Source: a virus. From it: a stretch of 40,839 nt of DNA. Numbering within the stretch: the first letter of the stretch is position 1; each line of letters starts with the position of its first letter. A program made the translations under genes and the position numbers. The stretch covers positions 1-40,839 of IMG/VR virus record IMGVR_UViG_3300043429_000548. One strand, given 5' to 3'. A model generated the notes under the pieces. It was not told the DNA's origin. It worked only from the letters and a program-made list of their open reading frames with translations, and made no database searches. Below are positions 25,601 through 32,223 of the stretch, piece after piece.

Positions 25601-26323
25601 CCCCATCTGGGCCTGCATGTTCTGCGCGTAGGCCGTCGGGGCGGGGCCAAGCTGTGCAGCCTGACCTGTCTGCGCCCGCATGCGGGGGGCCATACCAAGC
25701 TGCGCCGCATAAGCCTGCGCGGCCTGAGCCTGCGGCGTCAGACCTAGCTGAGCGGCTTGGGCTTGCACGCCCTGCGTCGTGGGGGCAGCGCCGAGCTGCG
25801 CTGCACGCATGTTGCGTGCGCGGGCCATCGGGGCCATGCCAAGCTGTGCAGCTTGCGCCTGAGCGCCTTGGATGTCCTGCGGACCTTGCATCTGGAAGTT
25901 TTGCAGGTACGGGCTGTTGACCTGATTGGCACTGAATTGCCCGCCTTGATACGGCGACGGGGCGCTATATTGGTTGCCGTACTGCGACGGCTGATATCCG
26001 TAGTTGCCAGCAGCTTGGGCAAGGCCGTACAACCCACCCGCCGCAGCCTGCGAGTACGGATCGTTACCTAGATTGCCCGCAGCCCCAAAGGCCTGCTGTT
26101 GCAACGGAGTGAACTGCGCCTGACGCTCGCCTTGATAGGGCTGATACTGGCGCAGGCCGGTGACAACCGGCATGCCGGTTGCGTCCATGATTGGGTTGCC
26201 CTGCTCATCCTGCGCATAGTTGTACATCGTCGACGCGTACTGGCCCAGCAGTTGCTGGGCGTACGGCGCGAGTTCCTGCGGAATCGAGGTCTGGTACTGC
26301 CGAATCTCTTGGGGGTCTGCCAT
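22604..26323 (-). CDS. 1239-residue Gln/Asn/Ala-rich hendecad-repeat virion protein
   Basis: An extremely repetitive protein. Residues 1-150 are Tyr/Gln/Pro-rich. About 157-260 hold six 16-residue repeats starting AAQLGxxP. About 316-400 hold 32-residue repeats with FQMGPAE. A conserved block follows (MSPYMQNVVDIAKRE ... AGAFGGSRQ, 416-470), familiar from many environmental phage virion proteins. Then come three 66-residue repeats (504-701) and seven copies of a GLQQGQF unit spaced by 33 or 44 residues (785-1027). All these lengths are multiples of 11, the hallmark of hendecad helices. The end carries GGRVPKDGG. There are almost no charges or cysteines in the repeats. It probably forms a long helical internal-core, tail-needle or ejection-conduit element; function is inferred from neighbours and periodicity. 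Confidence 0.65.
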   Translation of the reverse strand: MADPQEIRQYQTSIPQELAPYAQQLLGQYASTMYNYAQDEQGNPIMDATGMPVVTGLRQYQPYQGERQAQFTPLQQQAFGAAGNLGNDPYSQAAAGGLYGLAQAAGNYGYQPSQYGNQYSAPSPYQGGQFSANQVNSPYLQNFQMQGPQDIQGAQAQAAQLGMAPMARARNMRAAQLGAAPTTQGVQAQAAQLGLTPQAQAAQAYAAQLGMAPRMRAQTGQAAQLGPAPTAYAQNMQAQMGQAAQLGASPEMRAAMARDVSLGASPQVQAAQMQGPGQVGFDRVTGERINAPDLQQLSMQAAPDVASRDVASRDIQAAQTGYNPNIQAFQMGPAERAAAQQVGTNAINAAQTSYDPRAQAFQMGPAQQVDAQQVGIGALQAAQTNYRPELQNFQMGPAERVSTQSFAQPGSAQAYMSPYMQNVVDIAKREASRSSQMQKMGEQAAAVKAGAFGGSRQALVEAERQRNLATQLGDIQAKGLQEAYGQAQSQFNTEQQARLAAQQANQQAGLTVGQQNLASQQATQQLRTQTELQTAMANLNNQQQAAVQQEANRLQASGMNQQAAMQAALANQQAGLTVGQQNLASQQAAQQLNVNAGLQTSLANLTNAQQAAVQTEANRLQASGMNQQAALQAALANQQAGLTVGQQNLASQQQAQQLGVNTGLQTSLANLNNQQQAAVQNEANRLQASGMSAQQALQAALANQGNRQQANLQNLSAGLQTQGLAAQTGMQAQQLNQATGLQALLANQQAGMQTGQFNANMGYNTALQNAQLQQQANLANQGVSSQFGLQQGQMSQQTALANQQAQNQASAANQALAGQYGLQQGQFGQQMGLANQQAQNQAAAANQTAQNQFALSNQALQGQYGLQQGQFGQQMGLANLQYLNQAAASNQALQGQYGLQQGQFGQQTNLQNAANQQQVNLANQALAGQFGLQQGQFGQQANMQTAANMQQSNLANQALMGQFGLQQGQFNQAANQANQAAQNQFGLSNQALAGQFGLQQGQFGQQANLQNAQLAQQANLANQSMGFNVGQQNLNALLGVQNLGAGQNLQAQLANQQYGLQAQQLAEQSRQFGYGNLMSAAGNMAQYGQAANQLNEQANQYGAGLGLQGLQAGMTGYGNLGQLGNTLYNQNVGNINLQNQLGTQQQNQVQNILNNDYQDYLNRQNYPYKQFGFMSDLLRGTPTTQSAATIYGQAPSMTNQLIGAGTALYGASRLGMFKKGGRVPKDGGLAKLALQKITG
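23243..23971 (-). repeat. 99-bp repeat array (seven GLQQGQF units)
   Basis: Seven copies of the phrase GLQQGQF recur at 33-residue steps, with one step of 44 residues. In DNA this is a 99-bp array with one 132-bp step. The odd step is one extra hendecad (11 codons), which shows that the elementary unit is 33 bp. Confidence 0.85.
24221..24814 (-). repeat. three 198-bp tandem repeats
   Basis: Three 66-residue units start ANQQAGLTVGQQNLASQQ and end with QAAL. They are highly similar in protein and DNA (for example TTCTGCTG around 24579 and 24777, 198 bases apart). Each unit is six hendecads. Confidence 0.9.
25544..25855 (-). repeat. 48-bp repeats (AAQLGxxP, about six copies)
   Basis: Six 16-residue units share AAQLG followed by two variable residues and proline. 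One unit is extended to 21 residues. Immediately downstream in the protein (about 25127-25378) related 32-residue units carry FQMGPAE. The 16/32 periodicity differs from the 11/33/66 periodicity of the rest of the protein. Confidence 0.75.
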
Positions 26324-26332
26324 GATGTGTCC

Positions 26333-28621
26333 TTATCCTGCCAACACGCGGTCTGCCTTGACCGGACGCTGCTGGGTTGTCTTGCCGTGCGCCTGTTGGC
26401 GAATCTTGTCCATCATGCGGTAGAGCTTCTTGGTGCCACGGTTCACATCACCGCCGCCCAACCGAGCTACCGTTTCGGGGTCAATGTAGGCTTCGCCGTC
26501 GGCCACACGGGCACGGCGCTTGCCATCAATCATAGTCGGGATCGAGTCGCTCAGTCCATCCCCCGGGCCTTGGATCGGCGTGGCACCGCCACCAGCGTAC
26601 TGGCGCAACTGTTGATTGAGCGCAGCCAGACCAGCCTTGGTGCTGCCGTTGCCCATGGCGCTGACCACGTCAGCCGGAACCACGAACGCGTTGCTGCGCA
26701 TGCCGCCCTTGGCAAGCGCAACGATACCGCCATTACGGAAGTCACCAGAAGCGTCACCAGAAGCGTCACCAGAAGCGTCACCAGAAGCGTCACCAGCAGA
26801 AGCATCACCGACAGAAGCATCACCGACAGAGGAAACGCCAACATCCCCGACACTCATGCCACCGATGTCCCCGTTGGCTCCGCCGATGTCACCAGCAGGT
26901 GCACCTCCAGAAGGAGCTCCGCCACCAACATCCCCAATGCCAAGACCGCTGATGTCGCCGTTGGCACCGCCAATATCCCCAGCAGGTGCGCCGACAGAGC
27001 CCGCCCCGATACCTGTCGGCACCGACTCGACATCACCGGCCATACCAATCGGGCCTGCGATACCCTGATCTGCCGCAGCTTGCGAAGCCGCCGAAACGCC
27101 CGCAGCAACTGCCGACTCTTGCGATGCGCCACCAATTACGGCGTTGGCCGCTGTTTGTGAGGCAAGACCGGTAATAGCATCACCAAAACCCATCTGACCG
27201 ACGGTGTTGGCCGCAGCGGCTGCGGCAGCGGCGGCGTTGCCGCCAGTACCACCTGCCCCGGTGGTGGCGGTAGCACCCATAGCTTCGTTGGCCAGCGGGG
27301 AGTTGTCCACAATACTCGCCGCCGAGGCGCGCCCTTCTGGCGACAGCAAAGATGTAACCCCCGCGCCGGACTGGATTGCGGCCAAGGACTGGTTGCCAAA
27401 CGATGTGGCAGCATTGACTGCGTTACCAATCGACCCGCCGGGCACCAGTGCACCCAGAACTCCCGGAAGTGTCGGGATATTGAAGCCGGGCGACATGCCG
27501 TCCTGTAAACCAGTGGTGCCGGGAGCTTGTCCGCCTACTGCCGGTGGCGAACCTTCTTGGGCCACCCCTGCGCCGTCTGTACCGCCTGCTGCCGGTGCCG
27601 CAGGCGTAGGCGCGCTGGTCAGCTTGTATCGGCCTGTTGCGGGGTCCAGCGTGTAGGTCTTGTCCCCGACTTTGAGGGACTCGGCCCCCATCGACGGCTG
27701 CGCAGGCATAGGAGCCGGGGCAGGACGGCTTGACTGCGTTTTACCAAGCAGGTAGTCCATGGCGTTTTGTGATGCGCCAGACATGCCCTGCGAGCTGCGC
27801 CCGGTCGACTGGACCTGCGGAGTGAGCAGCTGCTGTTGTTGGGGCGACAGCCCGCGCAGAATTTTTTGCTGCACGTCTTCGACTTCACCGCCATCGGCCA
27901 TGCGGATTGCGTCAGCGCGAATCGGCGTGCCCGCCGTCATGCGGCCCGTTTCCGGGTCGTAGTTGTAGTACGGACGGATGTAGCCGGGCGCAGCCAGCGA
28001 GCTGGGCATCTGCGTTTTGGTGCTAACGGCTTGGTCGGCAAGGATCGGAGACGCAGCCATGTAGGCGTTTTGCAGCGTTTTGAGACCACCGCCCATACCT
28101 GCCAGCGCTTGGCTGGGGTTGCTGATCGCGGCCTGTGCGCCAGCACTGATCTTGTCCCACGGGCTGGCAGCGGCAAGTTTGCTGGCAACGGCTTGTTGGG
28201 CGGCTTCTTCACCAAGCCCCGCGCCTGCTGCCTGCGAGAGAGCGCCAGTACCCACGCTTGCCAGACCTTCACCAAGGTTGGAGCCGCCATACGCACCGAG
28301 GCCCGCCATGATGCCTTTCTCCAGACTGCCCGAGGCAAGCGCTGAGATGCCGCCGACGGTCAGTGCTGCGGTGCCCGCGCTCATGAGGCCAAAACCTGCC
28401 GGACCAAGCGCAAAACCGGCGATAGCCGGGAGCAGGTCTTTGAGTTTGAACGCTTCGGGCAGGCCCGTCTGCGGGTTGATTGTCAGGCCTTGGCCGTCTT
28501 TGGCCATCGCCAGTGCGTGCAGCCCGGCAACTTCTTGCGGGGCCATGTGGACGAGCATCGAGTCGCCACCACGCCCTTGGGACGCCATCGTGGCAGACCG
28601 GGGGGCAATAGGATAGTTCAT
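26333..28621 (-). CDS. 762-residue virion protein, Gly/Ala-rich
   Basis: A 762-residue protein with a GGCAGGA site before the ATG. The N-terminus (MLVHMAPQEVAGLHALA ... LTINPQTGLPEAF) is a pattern common in virion proteins of environmental phages. Residues 60-160 are strongly hydrophobic Ala/Gly/Leu (LPAIAGFALGPAGFGLM), suggesting membrane insertion on ejection. The middle is low complexity (Pro, Gly, Ser), followed by GDASGDAS repeats (about 600-628). GGEVEDV (about 250) and GGIVALAKGG (about 632) match the motif seen in the two following genes. The C-terminal 100 residues are a more ordered domain with YIDPETVARLGGGDVNRGTK. Probably an internal virion or ejection protein; no enzymatic motif is seen. 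Confidence 0.6.
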   Translation of the reverse strand: MNYPIAPRSATMASQGRGGDSMLVHMAPQEVAGLHALAMAKDGQGLTINPQTGLPEAFKLKDLLPAIAGFALGPAGFGLMSAGTAALTVGGISALASGSLEKGIMAGLGAYGGSNLGEGLASVGTGALSQAAGAGLGEEAAQQAVASKLAAASPWDKISAGAQAAISNPSQALAGMGGGLKTLQNAYMAASPILADQAVSTKTQMPSSLAAPGYIRPYYNYDPETGRMTAGTPIRADAIRMADGGEVEDVQQKILRGLSPQQQQLLTPQVQSTGRSSQGMSGASQNAMDYLLGKTQSSRPAPAPMPAQPSMGAESLKVGDKTYTLDPATGRYKLTSAPTPAAPAAGGTDGAGVAQEGSPPAVGGQAPGTTGLQDGMSPGFNIPTLPGVLGALVPGGSIGNAVNAATSFGNQSLAAIQSGAGVTSLLSPEGRASAASIVDNSPLANEAMGATATTGAGGTGGNAAAAAAAAANTVGQMGFGDAITGLASQTAANAVIGGASQESAVAAGVSAASQAAADQGIAGPIGMAGDVESVPTGIGAGSVGAPAGDIGGANGDISGLGIGDVGGGAPSGGAPAGDIGGANGDIGGMSVGDVGVSSVGDASVGDASAGDASGDASGDASGDASGDFRNGGIVALAKGGMRSNAFVVPADVVSAMGNGSTKAGLAALNQQLRQYAGGGATPIQGPGDGLSDSIPTMIDGKRRARVADGEAYIDPETVARLGGGDVNRGTKKLYRMMDKIRQQAHGKTTQQRPVKADRVLAG
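26741..26818 (-). repeat. 12-bp/15-bp minisatellite encoding GDAS repeats
   Basis: GTCACCAGAAGC is repeated perfectly four times (26741-26788), followed by two 15-bp variants (26789-26818). The product is a Gly-Asp-Ala-Ser string. Just to the right, an 87-bp direct repeat (copies beginning at 26864 and 26951) encodes GAPAGDIGGANGDI twice. Confidence 0.9.
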
Positions 28622-28655
28622 TCCTGCCTCGCGGAGAAAGGGTTGGAGGAGTCTA

Positions 28656-29294
28656 TCATGTCAAGACGTTCGAGACAAACGAAAGTGTGGCCACGACAGA
28701 CGGTATGGCAGGCATGGCAAACGGTGACGTTTGCGCAGCTGCGGCTTCAAAAGTAACCGACGTGTTGCTGACAGCAGCCCACATTTCGATCGTGTCGTTC
28801 GCTACGGCATCAACAAAGAAGTTGCACGCCGCAATAATGTATCCGGGCGTGCCGCCGTGGCTGGAGATTACGTCAAACTTACTACCGGTGCCCAAGACAT
28901 CCACATTGTTTTTGCGCAACCAAATCCACGCAGAGTGTATTTGCGTGTCAGTGTTCTTAAGCTGGACGCTGAACTGGTAGTTGTAGATGCCGGACTGCAA
29001 GACATGGATACCGTCCGTGCCGTCATTTTCCATCCCGTTCAGGTAGTCGTTCTGGTCGAACGTGATCTGCGTGGCGGTGTTGGCGGTGAACGTCTTGTTT
29101 GTGGTGCGCTGTACAGCCCCGTACGGATTGTTGAGGTACTCCCCACCGCGCACGCCCGCAAGCGCGGCAACGTTGCCGCCGAGCTGGTTGAAGTACAGAC
29201 GCAGCACATCGCTGTGCTGGCTGTGGTGGCGCTGCTCGTATGCGAGCGGTGCCTGCGGCAGGCGCGGTGGCGCTGGAACGACGAGGCGGGACAT
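28656..29294 (-). CDS. jelly-roll (C1q/TNF-like) virion protein
   Basis: A 212-residue protein starting three bases after the previous stop, with GGGAGG about 13 bases upstream. A Pro-rich N-terminus (about 1-30) is followed by a beta-rich domain, IHVLQSGIYNYQFSVQL, WIWLRKNNVDV, GGTPGYIIAACNFFVDAV and NDTIEMWAAVSNTSV, the succession of strands typical of C1q/TNF-like jelly rolls found in phage decoration and tail proteins. It is probably an external decoration, fibre or trimeric attachment component. It sits between the neck/stabilisation-like protein and the ejection proteins. The family assignment rests on strand pattern, not on an invariant motif. Confidence 0.6.
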   Translation of the reverse strand: MSRLVVPAPPRLPQAPLAYEQRHHSQHSDVLRLYFNQLGGNVAALAGVRGGEYLNNPYGAVQRTTNKTFTANTATQITFDQNDYLNGMENDGTDGIHVLQSGIYNYQFSVQLKNTDTQIHSAWIWLRKNNVDVLGTGSKFDVISSHGGTPGYIIAACNFFVDAVANDTIEMWAAVSNTSVTFEAAAAQTSPFAMPAIPSVVATLSFVSNVLT

Positions 29295-29297
29295 AGG

Positions 29298-31274
29298 TCA
29301 ACGCCTCCCGTCAGGCCGCACATCCATGCGCGGTACGCCGAGCTGCCACTGCACGCCGAGCATATTTGAGCTCACCTTGAACGCCATCTGGCGTCCTCGG
29401 ACACGGCAGTAGATGATCTGTGTGAACTGCTGCACGGTGTAGTTGCGCTGACTGCGGTAATCCTGCGTGCTGACCACATCAGGGCTGGCCGCAGCGCCGT
29501 AGTTCGAGCCGGGGTTCTGGCGCGGGCGCATGGTGAACATCACCTCGGGGTTGTTGACGTACGAGCCGTCAAACGTGATGTCGGGGATCATGCGCCAGAC
29601 GAACCCATAGTTATGGCCGTCACCAATGTCGAAATCGGCGGACTGCACGTACGACTCGATCGCCGTCGGCGGGTTGGTCGAACCGTCATCAACGCCGTTC
29701 TCATGGTACAGCAACAGGCCGTTGTAGCCCGCCGCCATCGGGTAGTCGCGCAGGGAGGAATCCAACCAAGCGGTTCGCCCCATTGTTCCGTACGCCCACG
29801 TCTGCTCCAAATAATTGAAGATGACGTACCGATCAATCGTGGTCGAGTTGGCAGAGCAGTAGAAGAACCAAATTTCGTTGAAGCCCTCATTTGTGCTGGC
29901 AAAAACTTGGAACTGCTGCTGGAGGTTGATGTCCCCAAAGATGTACTGACGCAGCGGGCAGTACAGGGTTTTCACCGTACCGTCGTACAGGTAGAACTTG
30001 TCGATGCCCATCCAATAGACCACGTTGGCGGCTGTGGCCGTCGCGTTGGGGCCCATGATGGAGATGTTGTCGCCAAGGATGTTGAAGCCCCAGACGTACG
30101 GCGGGCCAAGGTACTGCATCGAGTACAGCGCCGCATCGGTCCACACCAAAAGTTCTTGTCGAGACTGCAAGAAGCCGATGATGTTCGACCCGATACTCAG
30201 ACGGTAGCTGCCAGCCTGATTGGTCGGCAGCGGCTCCCAGACGGCGTAATCCTCTTGGTCAGACCAGCGCACCAACATCGGATCGAGCGCAGTGGGGTCT
30301 GCTGCCAGAGGGTCGTTGCAGCCAAACGCGATCACGAACCGCGAGCTGTCGGACACAGTGACGCCGTTGGCCACAGAGGGGCAGTACGTGTCAGTCAACC
30401 AGTACTGGACGCCGTTCTGTACATTGGTGTTGGTGCTGGAGAGCTGCTGGGCGCGTGTGAAGGACGACACACTGGCGTCGGGTGCCCACAGATATAGCGC
30501 TCCACCACGCGGGTTCATGATGAGCAAGTCGCCAAAATTCTTTTGGGTCCACAGGCGCATCTGAATGTCCACGCCAACGCCTGCTGGGACAGGTGACCCC
30601 CATCCGGTAAGCGTGCCCGCAGTATTTCCGCCCCAGCCGCCAGCACCCCAACCTACGCCAGTTGTGTAGATTTCGCTGCCTGTGTTGAGCTGGTACGTGA
30701 ACGTGGCTGAGCCTGTCGTGCCTGCACTGGTGGCAGGTGACGACACAACGATGGAGTACGTGTTGTTGCTGAGGTACGTGATCTGAAACTCACGGTTCAG
30801 TGCAGCGGCAGGGATGCCGTTGATGGCACCGCCAACGCCTGAGATGGTCACGAAATCGCCAGTGTTGGCCCCGTGGCCGGGGTCATTGACAACAACAGTT
30901 GTTGCCGTAGCGCCTGTGGTGGTCGTGAAGGCGTTCGACGCGACCGTGTTGACATCTCGAATGGGGGTGATGTCGTAGAAGTAGCCGCCAGATGTAGACT
31001 GAAGGTAGTACTTAAGGTTTGTGCCAAGCGCAAGGATGTTCAGTCCCGTGAGCGTGATCCAGTTCCACATCGAGCGGCACACGCCCCAGTACGAACCTGT
31101 TGGCGGTTGCAGTGTGGCCTCTGCCAAGCCAACGTCCTTGACCCACCCACCGAGCTTTTCAGGGTATCCCGAGCGGAAGCGCACCTTGTCCATCTCGAAC
31201 CAAGTGCCTTCGTTTGCCAGCGATGTGGATTCCCGGTTGACGCCGGGTTTGAATTTGAGTTGCTGAAGGGGCAT
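29298..31274 (-). CDS. large beta-rich virion protein, neck/stabilisation-like
   Basis: The ATG at 31274 gives 658 residues; a GTG at 31295 inside the lysozyme gene would add seven residues and is less likely. The N-terminus KFKPGVNRES ... VRFRSGYPEKLGGW is a pattern widely shared by podovirus virion proteins. The body is beta-rich with repeated Trp/Tyr blades (LNILALGTNLKYYLQ, LLVWTDAALYSMQYLG, YWMGIDKFYLYDGTVK), which suggests a beta-propeller. It is comparable to P22 gp10-type or tail-hub proteins that seal the portal after packaging, but that identity is tentative. Residues about 115-205 (ATTVVVNDPGHGANTGDFV) look like an inserted Ig-like or carbohydrate-binding domain. Confidence 0.6.
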   Translation of the reverse strand: MPLQQLKFKPGVNRESTSLANEGTWFEMDKVRFRSGYPEKLGGWVKDVGLAEATLQPPTGSYWGVCRSMWNWITLTGLNILALGTNLKYYLQSTSGGYFYDITPIRDVNTVASNAFTTTTGATATTVVVNDPGHGANTGDFVTISGVGGAINGIPAAALNREFQITYLSNNTYSIVVSSPATSAGTTGSATFTYQLNTGSEIYTTGVGWGAGGWGGNTAGTLTGWGSPVPAGVGVDIQMRLWTQKNFGDLLIMNPRGGALYLWAPDASVSSFTRAQQLSSTNTNVQNGVQYWLTDTYCPSVANGVTVSDSSRFVIAFGCNDPLAADPTALDPMLVRWSDQEDYAVWEPLPTNQAGSYRLSIGSNIIGFLQSRQELLVWTDAALYSMQYLGPPYVWGFNILGDNISIMGPNATATAANVVYWMGIDKFYLYDGTVKTLYCPLRQYIFGDINLQQQFQVFASTNEGFNEIWFFYCSANSTTIDRYVIFNYLEQTWAYGTMGRTAWLDSSLRDYPMAAGYNGLLLYHENGVDDGSTNPPTAIESYVQSADFDIGDGHNYGFVWRMIPDITFDGSYVNNPEVMFTMRPRQNPGSNYGAAASPDVVSTQDYRSQRNYTVQQFTQIIYCRVRGRQMAFKVSSNMLGVQWQLGVPRMDVRPDGRR

Positions 31275-31276
31275 GT

Positions 31277-31720
31277 TCAGTCCATCAAGAGGCACTCGGC
31301 CTGACGACGTTTAACCAATCCGGGCAGCACGCGACCGCCGCCCCTCGTCCAGAGCATGAGTTGCTCCTTTGCGCCTTCCCAGTCTTGAGCGTTGATTTTC
31401 CTACGCAACGTGCTGGTTTGCAACCTACCAACGCCAAGGTTGTATGCGAAGTCGACGATCGCATTGCAACGCCGCTCGTGGGTGGCAAGGATGGGGCACC
31501 AGCGCAGCACACCCGGTAGGTACGTGTGCTCAAGCTCTTGGCGCAGCATGCTGCTGGCCATGAACTCGTCGATCGGGGCGTCTTGCAGGGTAACTTTCTT
31601 GCCGCCCGGGTAGTAGGTGCTGCCGTACCCGATCGTCGGGATTCCGGCAGGGCACAGGTACGGCTTCGACCGGAAGCCCTCAAAGCGCTTGCACAGCTCT
31701 TCGGCCAGCGCCAAGTCCAT
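31277..31720 (-). CDS. endolysin, GH24 lysozyme
   Basis: A 147-residue lysozyme that cleaves the beta-1,4 glycosidic bond of peptidoglycan. From the ATG in the TGATG overlap with the holin gene the catalytic pattern is E14-x8-C23-x5-T29 (FEGFRSKPYLCPAGIPTIGYG region). In T4 lysozyme the middle residue is D20; here it is cysteine, a variant known in active phage GH24 enzymes. The fold continues with AIVDFAYNLGVG and the C-terminal GLVKRRQAECLL, the normal GH24 ending. There is no signal peptide or signal-anchor segment, so release needs the holin. A GTG one codon upstream is possible but unneeded. Confidence 0.93.
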   Translation of the reverse strand: MDLALAEELCKRFEGFRSKPYLCPAGIPTIGYGSTYYPGGKKVTLQDAPIDEFMASSMLRQELEHTYLPGVLRWCPILATHERRCNAIVDFAYNLGVGRLQTSTLRRKINAQDWEGAKEQLMLWTRGGGRVLPGLVKRRQAECLLMD

Positions 31721-32214
31721 CACAGCCCCCGCTGCTTGAGCGTGCGATCAAGGAACCAGTAGTTGATGGTGCCGGACAGCAACGCCGAGAAGTCGGGCGA
31801 CATCATGATCTTGAACACTTCAGCAGGCGGCAGGCCAGCAGCCCATGCGTTCCACGCAAACCAGACGTGGGCGAACGACCAGATGAACAGCACCCAGTAT
31901 GTGACCACCGGGCGCACCGAAGCGGACAGCTTTGCGGCCCAGCCACCAGCAGCCTTGGTCATCTCTGCCTGCTGTTTGATTGCGGCGTTGAAGGCGTCCA
32001 TGACACCCACGTCCACCGCAGCATCACGGGCCGCGCCAATCTCGGCCAGCTTCTGTTGGCCGCGCACCTTCTCCAGATCGCACTGCCGATCGAACATCGA
32101 CAGCTCATGCTGGCGCTCGTTCTTCTTGTCGAAGAATTTGAGCACTTCCGGGGCCAGCCGGAAGATGCCGCCAATCAGCCCGCCAAGGACGCCGCCACCG
32201 AGTAGTTCAAGCAT
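31720..32214 (-). CDS. holin, GTA-type 3TM family
   Basis: A 164-residue membrane protein. An N-terminal hydrophobic segment (LLGGGVLGGLIGGIF), a long charged helical middle (FDKKNERQHELS to about 95), then VRPVVTYWVLFIWSFAHVW and the third segment FSALLSGTINYWFL match the three-transmembrane holin family first seen in gene transfer agents. It would permeabilise the inner membrane so that the adjacent cytosolic lysozyme reaches the wall. The SVRPVVTYW signature and the overlap with the lysozyme support the call. No spanin gene is seen near it. Confidence 0.85.
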   Translation of the reverse strand: MLELLGGGVLGGLIGGIFRLAPEVLKFFDKKNERQHELSMFDRQCDLEKVRGQQKLAEIGAARDAAVDVGVMDAFNAAIKQQAEMTKAAGGWAAKLSASVRPVVTYWVLFIWSFAHVWFAWNAWAAGLPPAEVFKIMMSPDFSALLSGTINYWFLDRTLKQRGL

Positions 32215-32223
32215 GTCAGCTCC

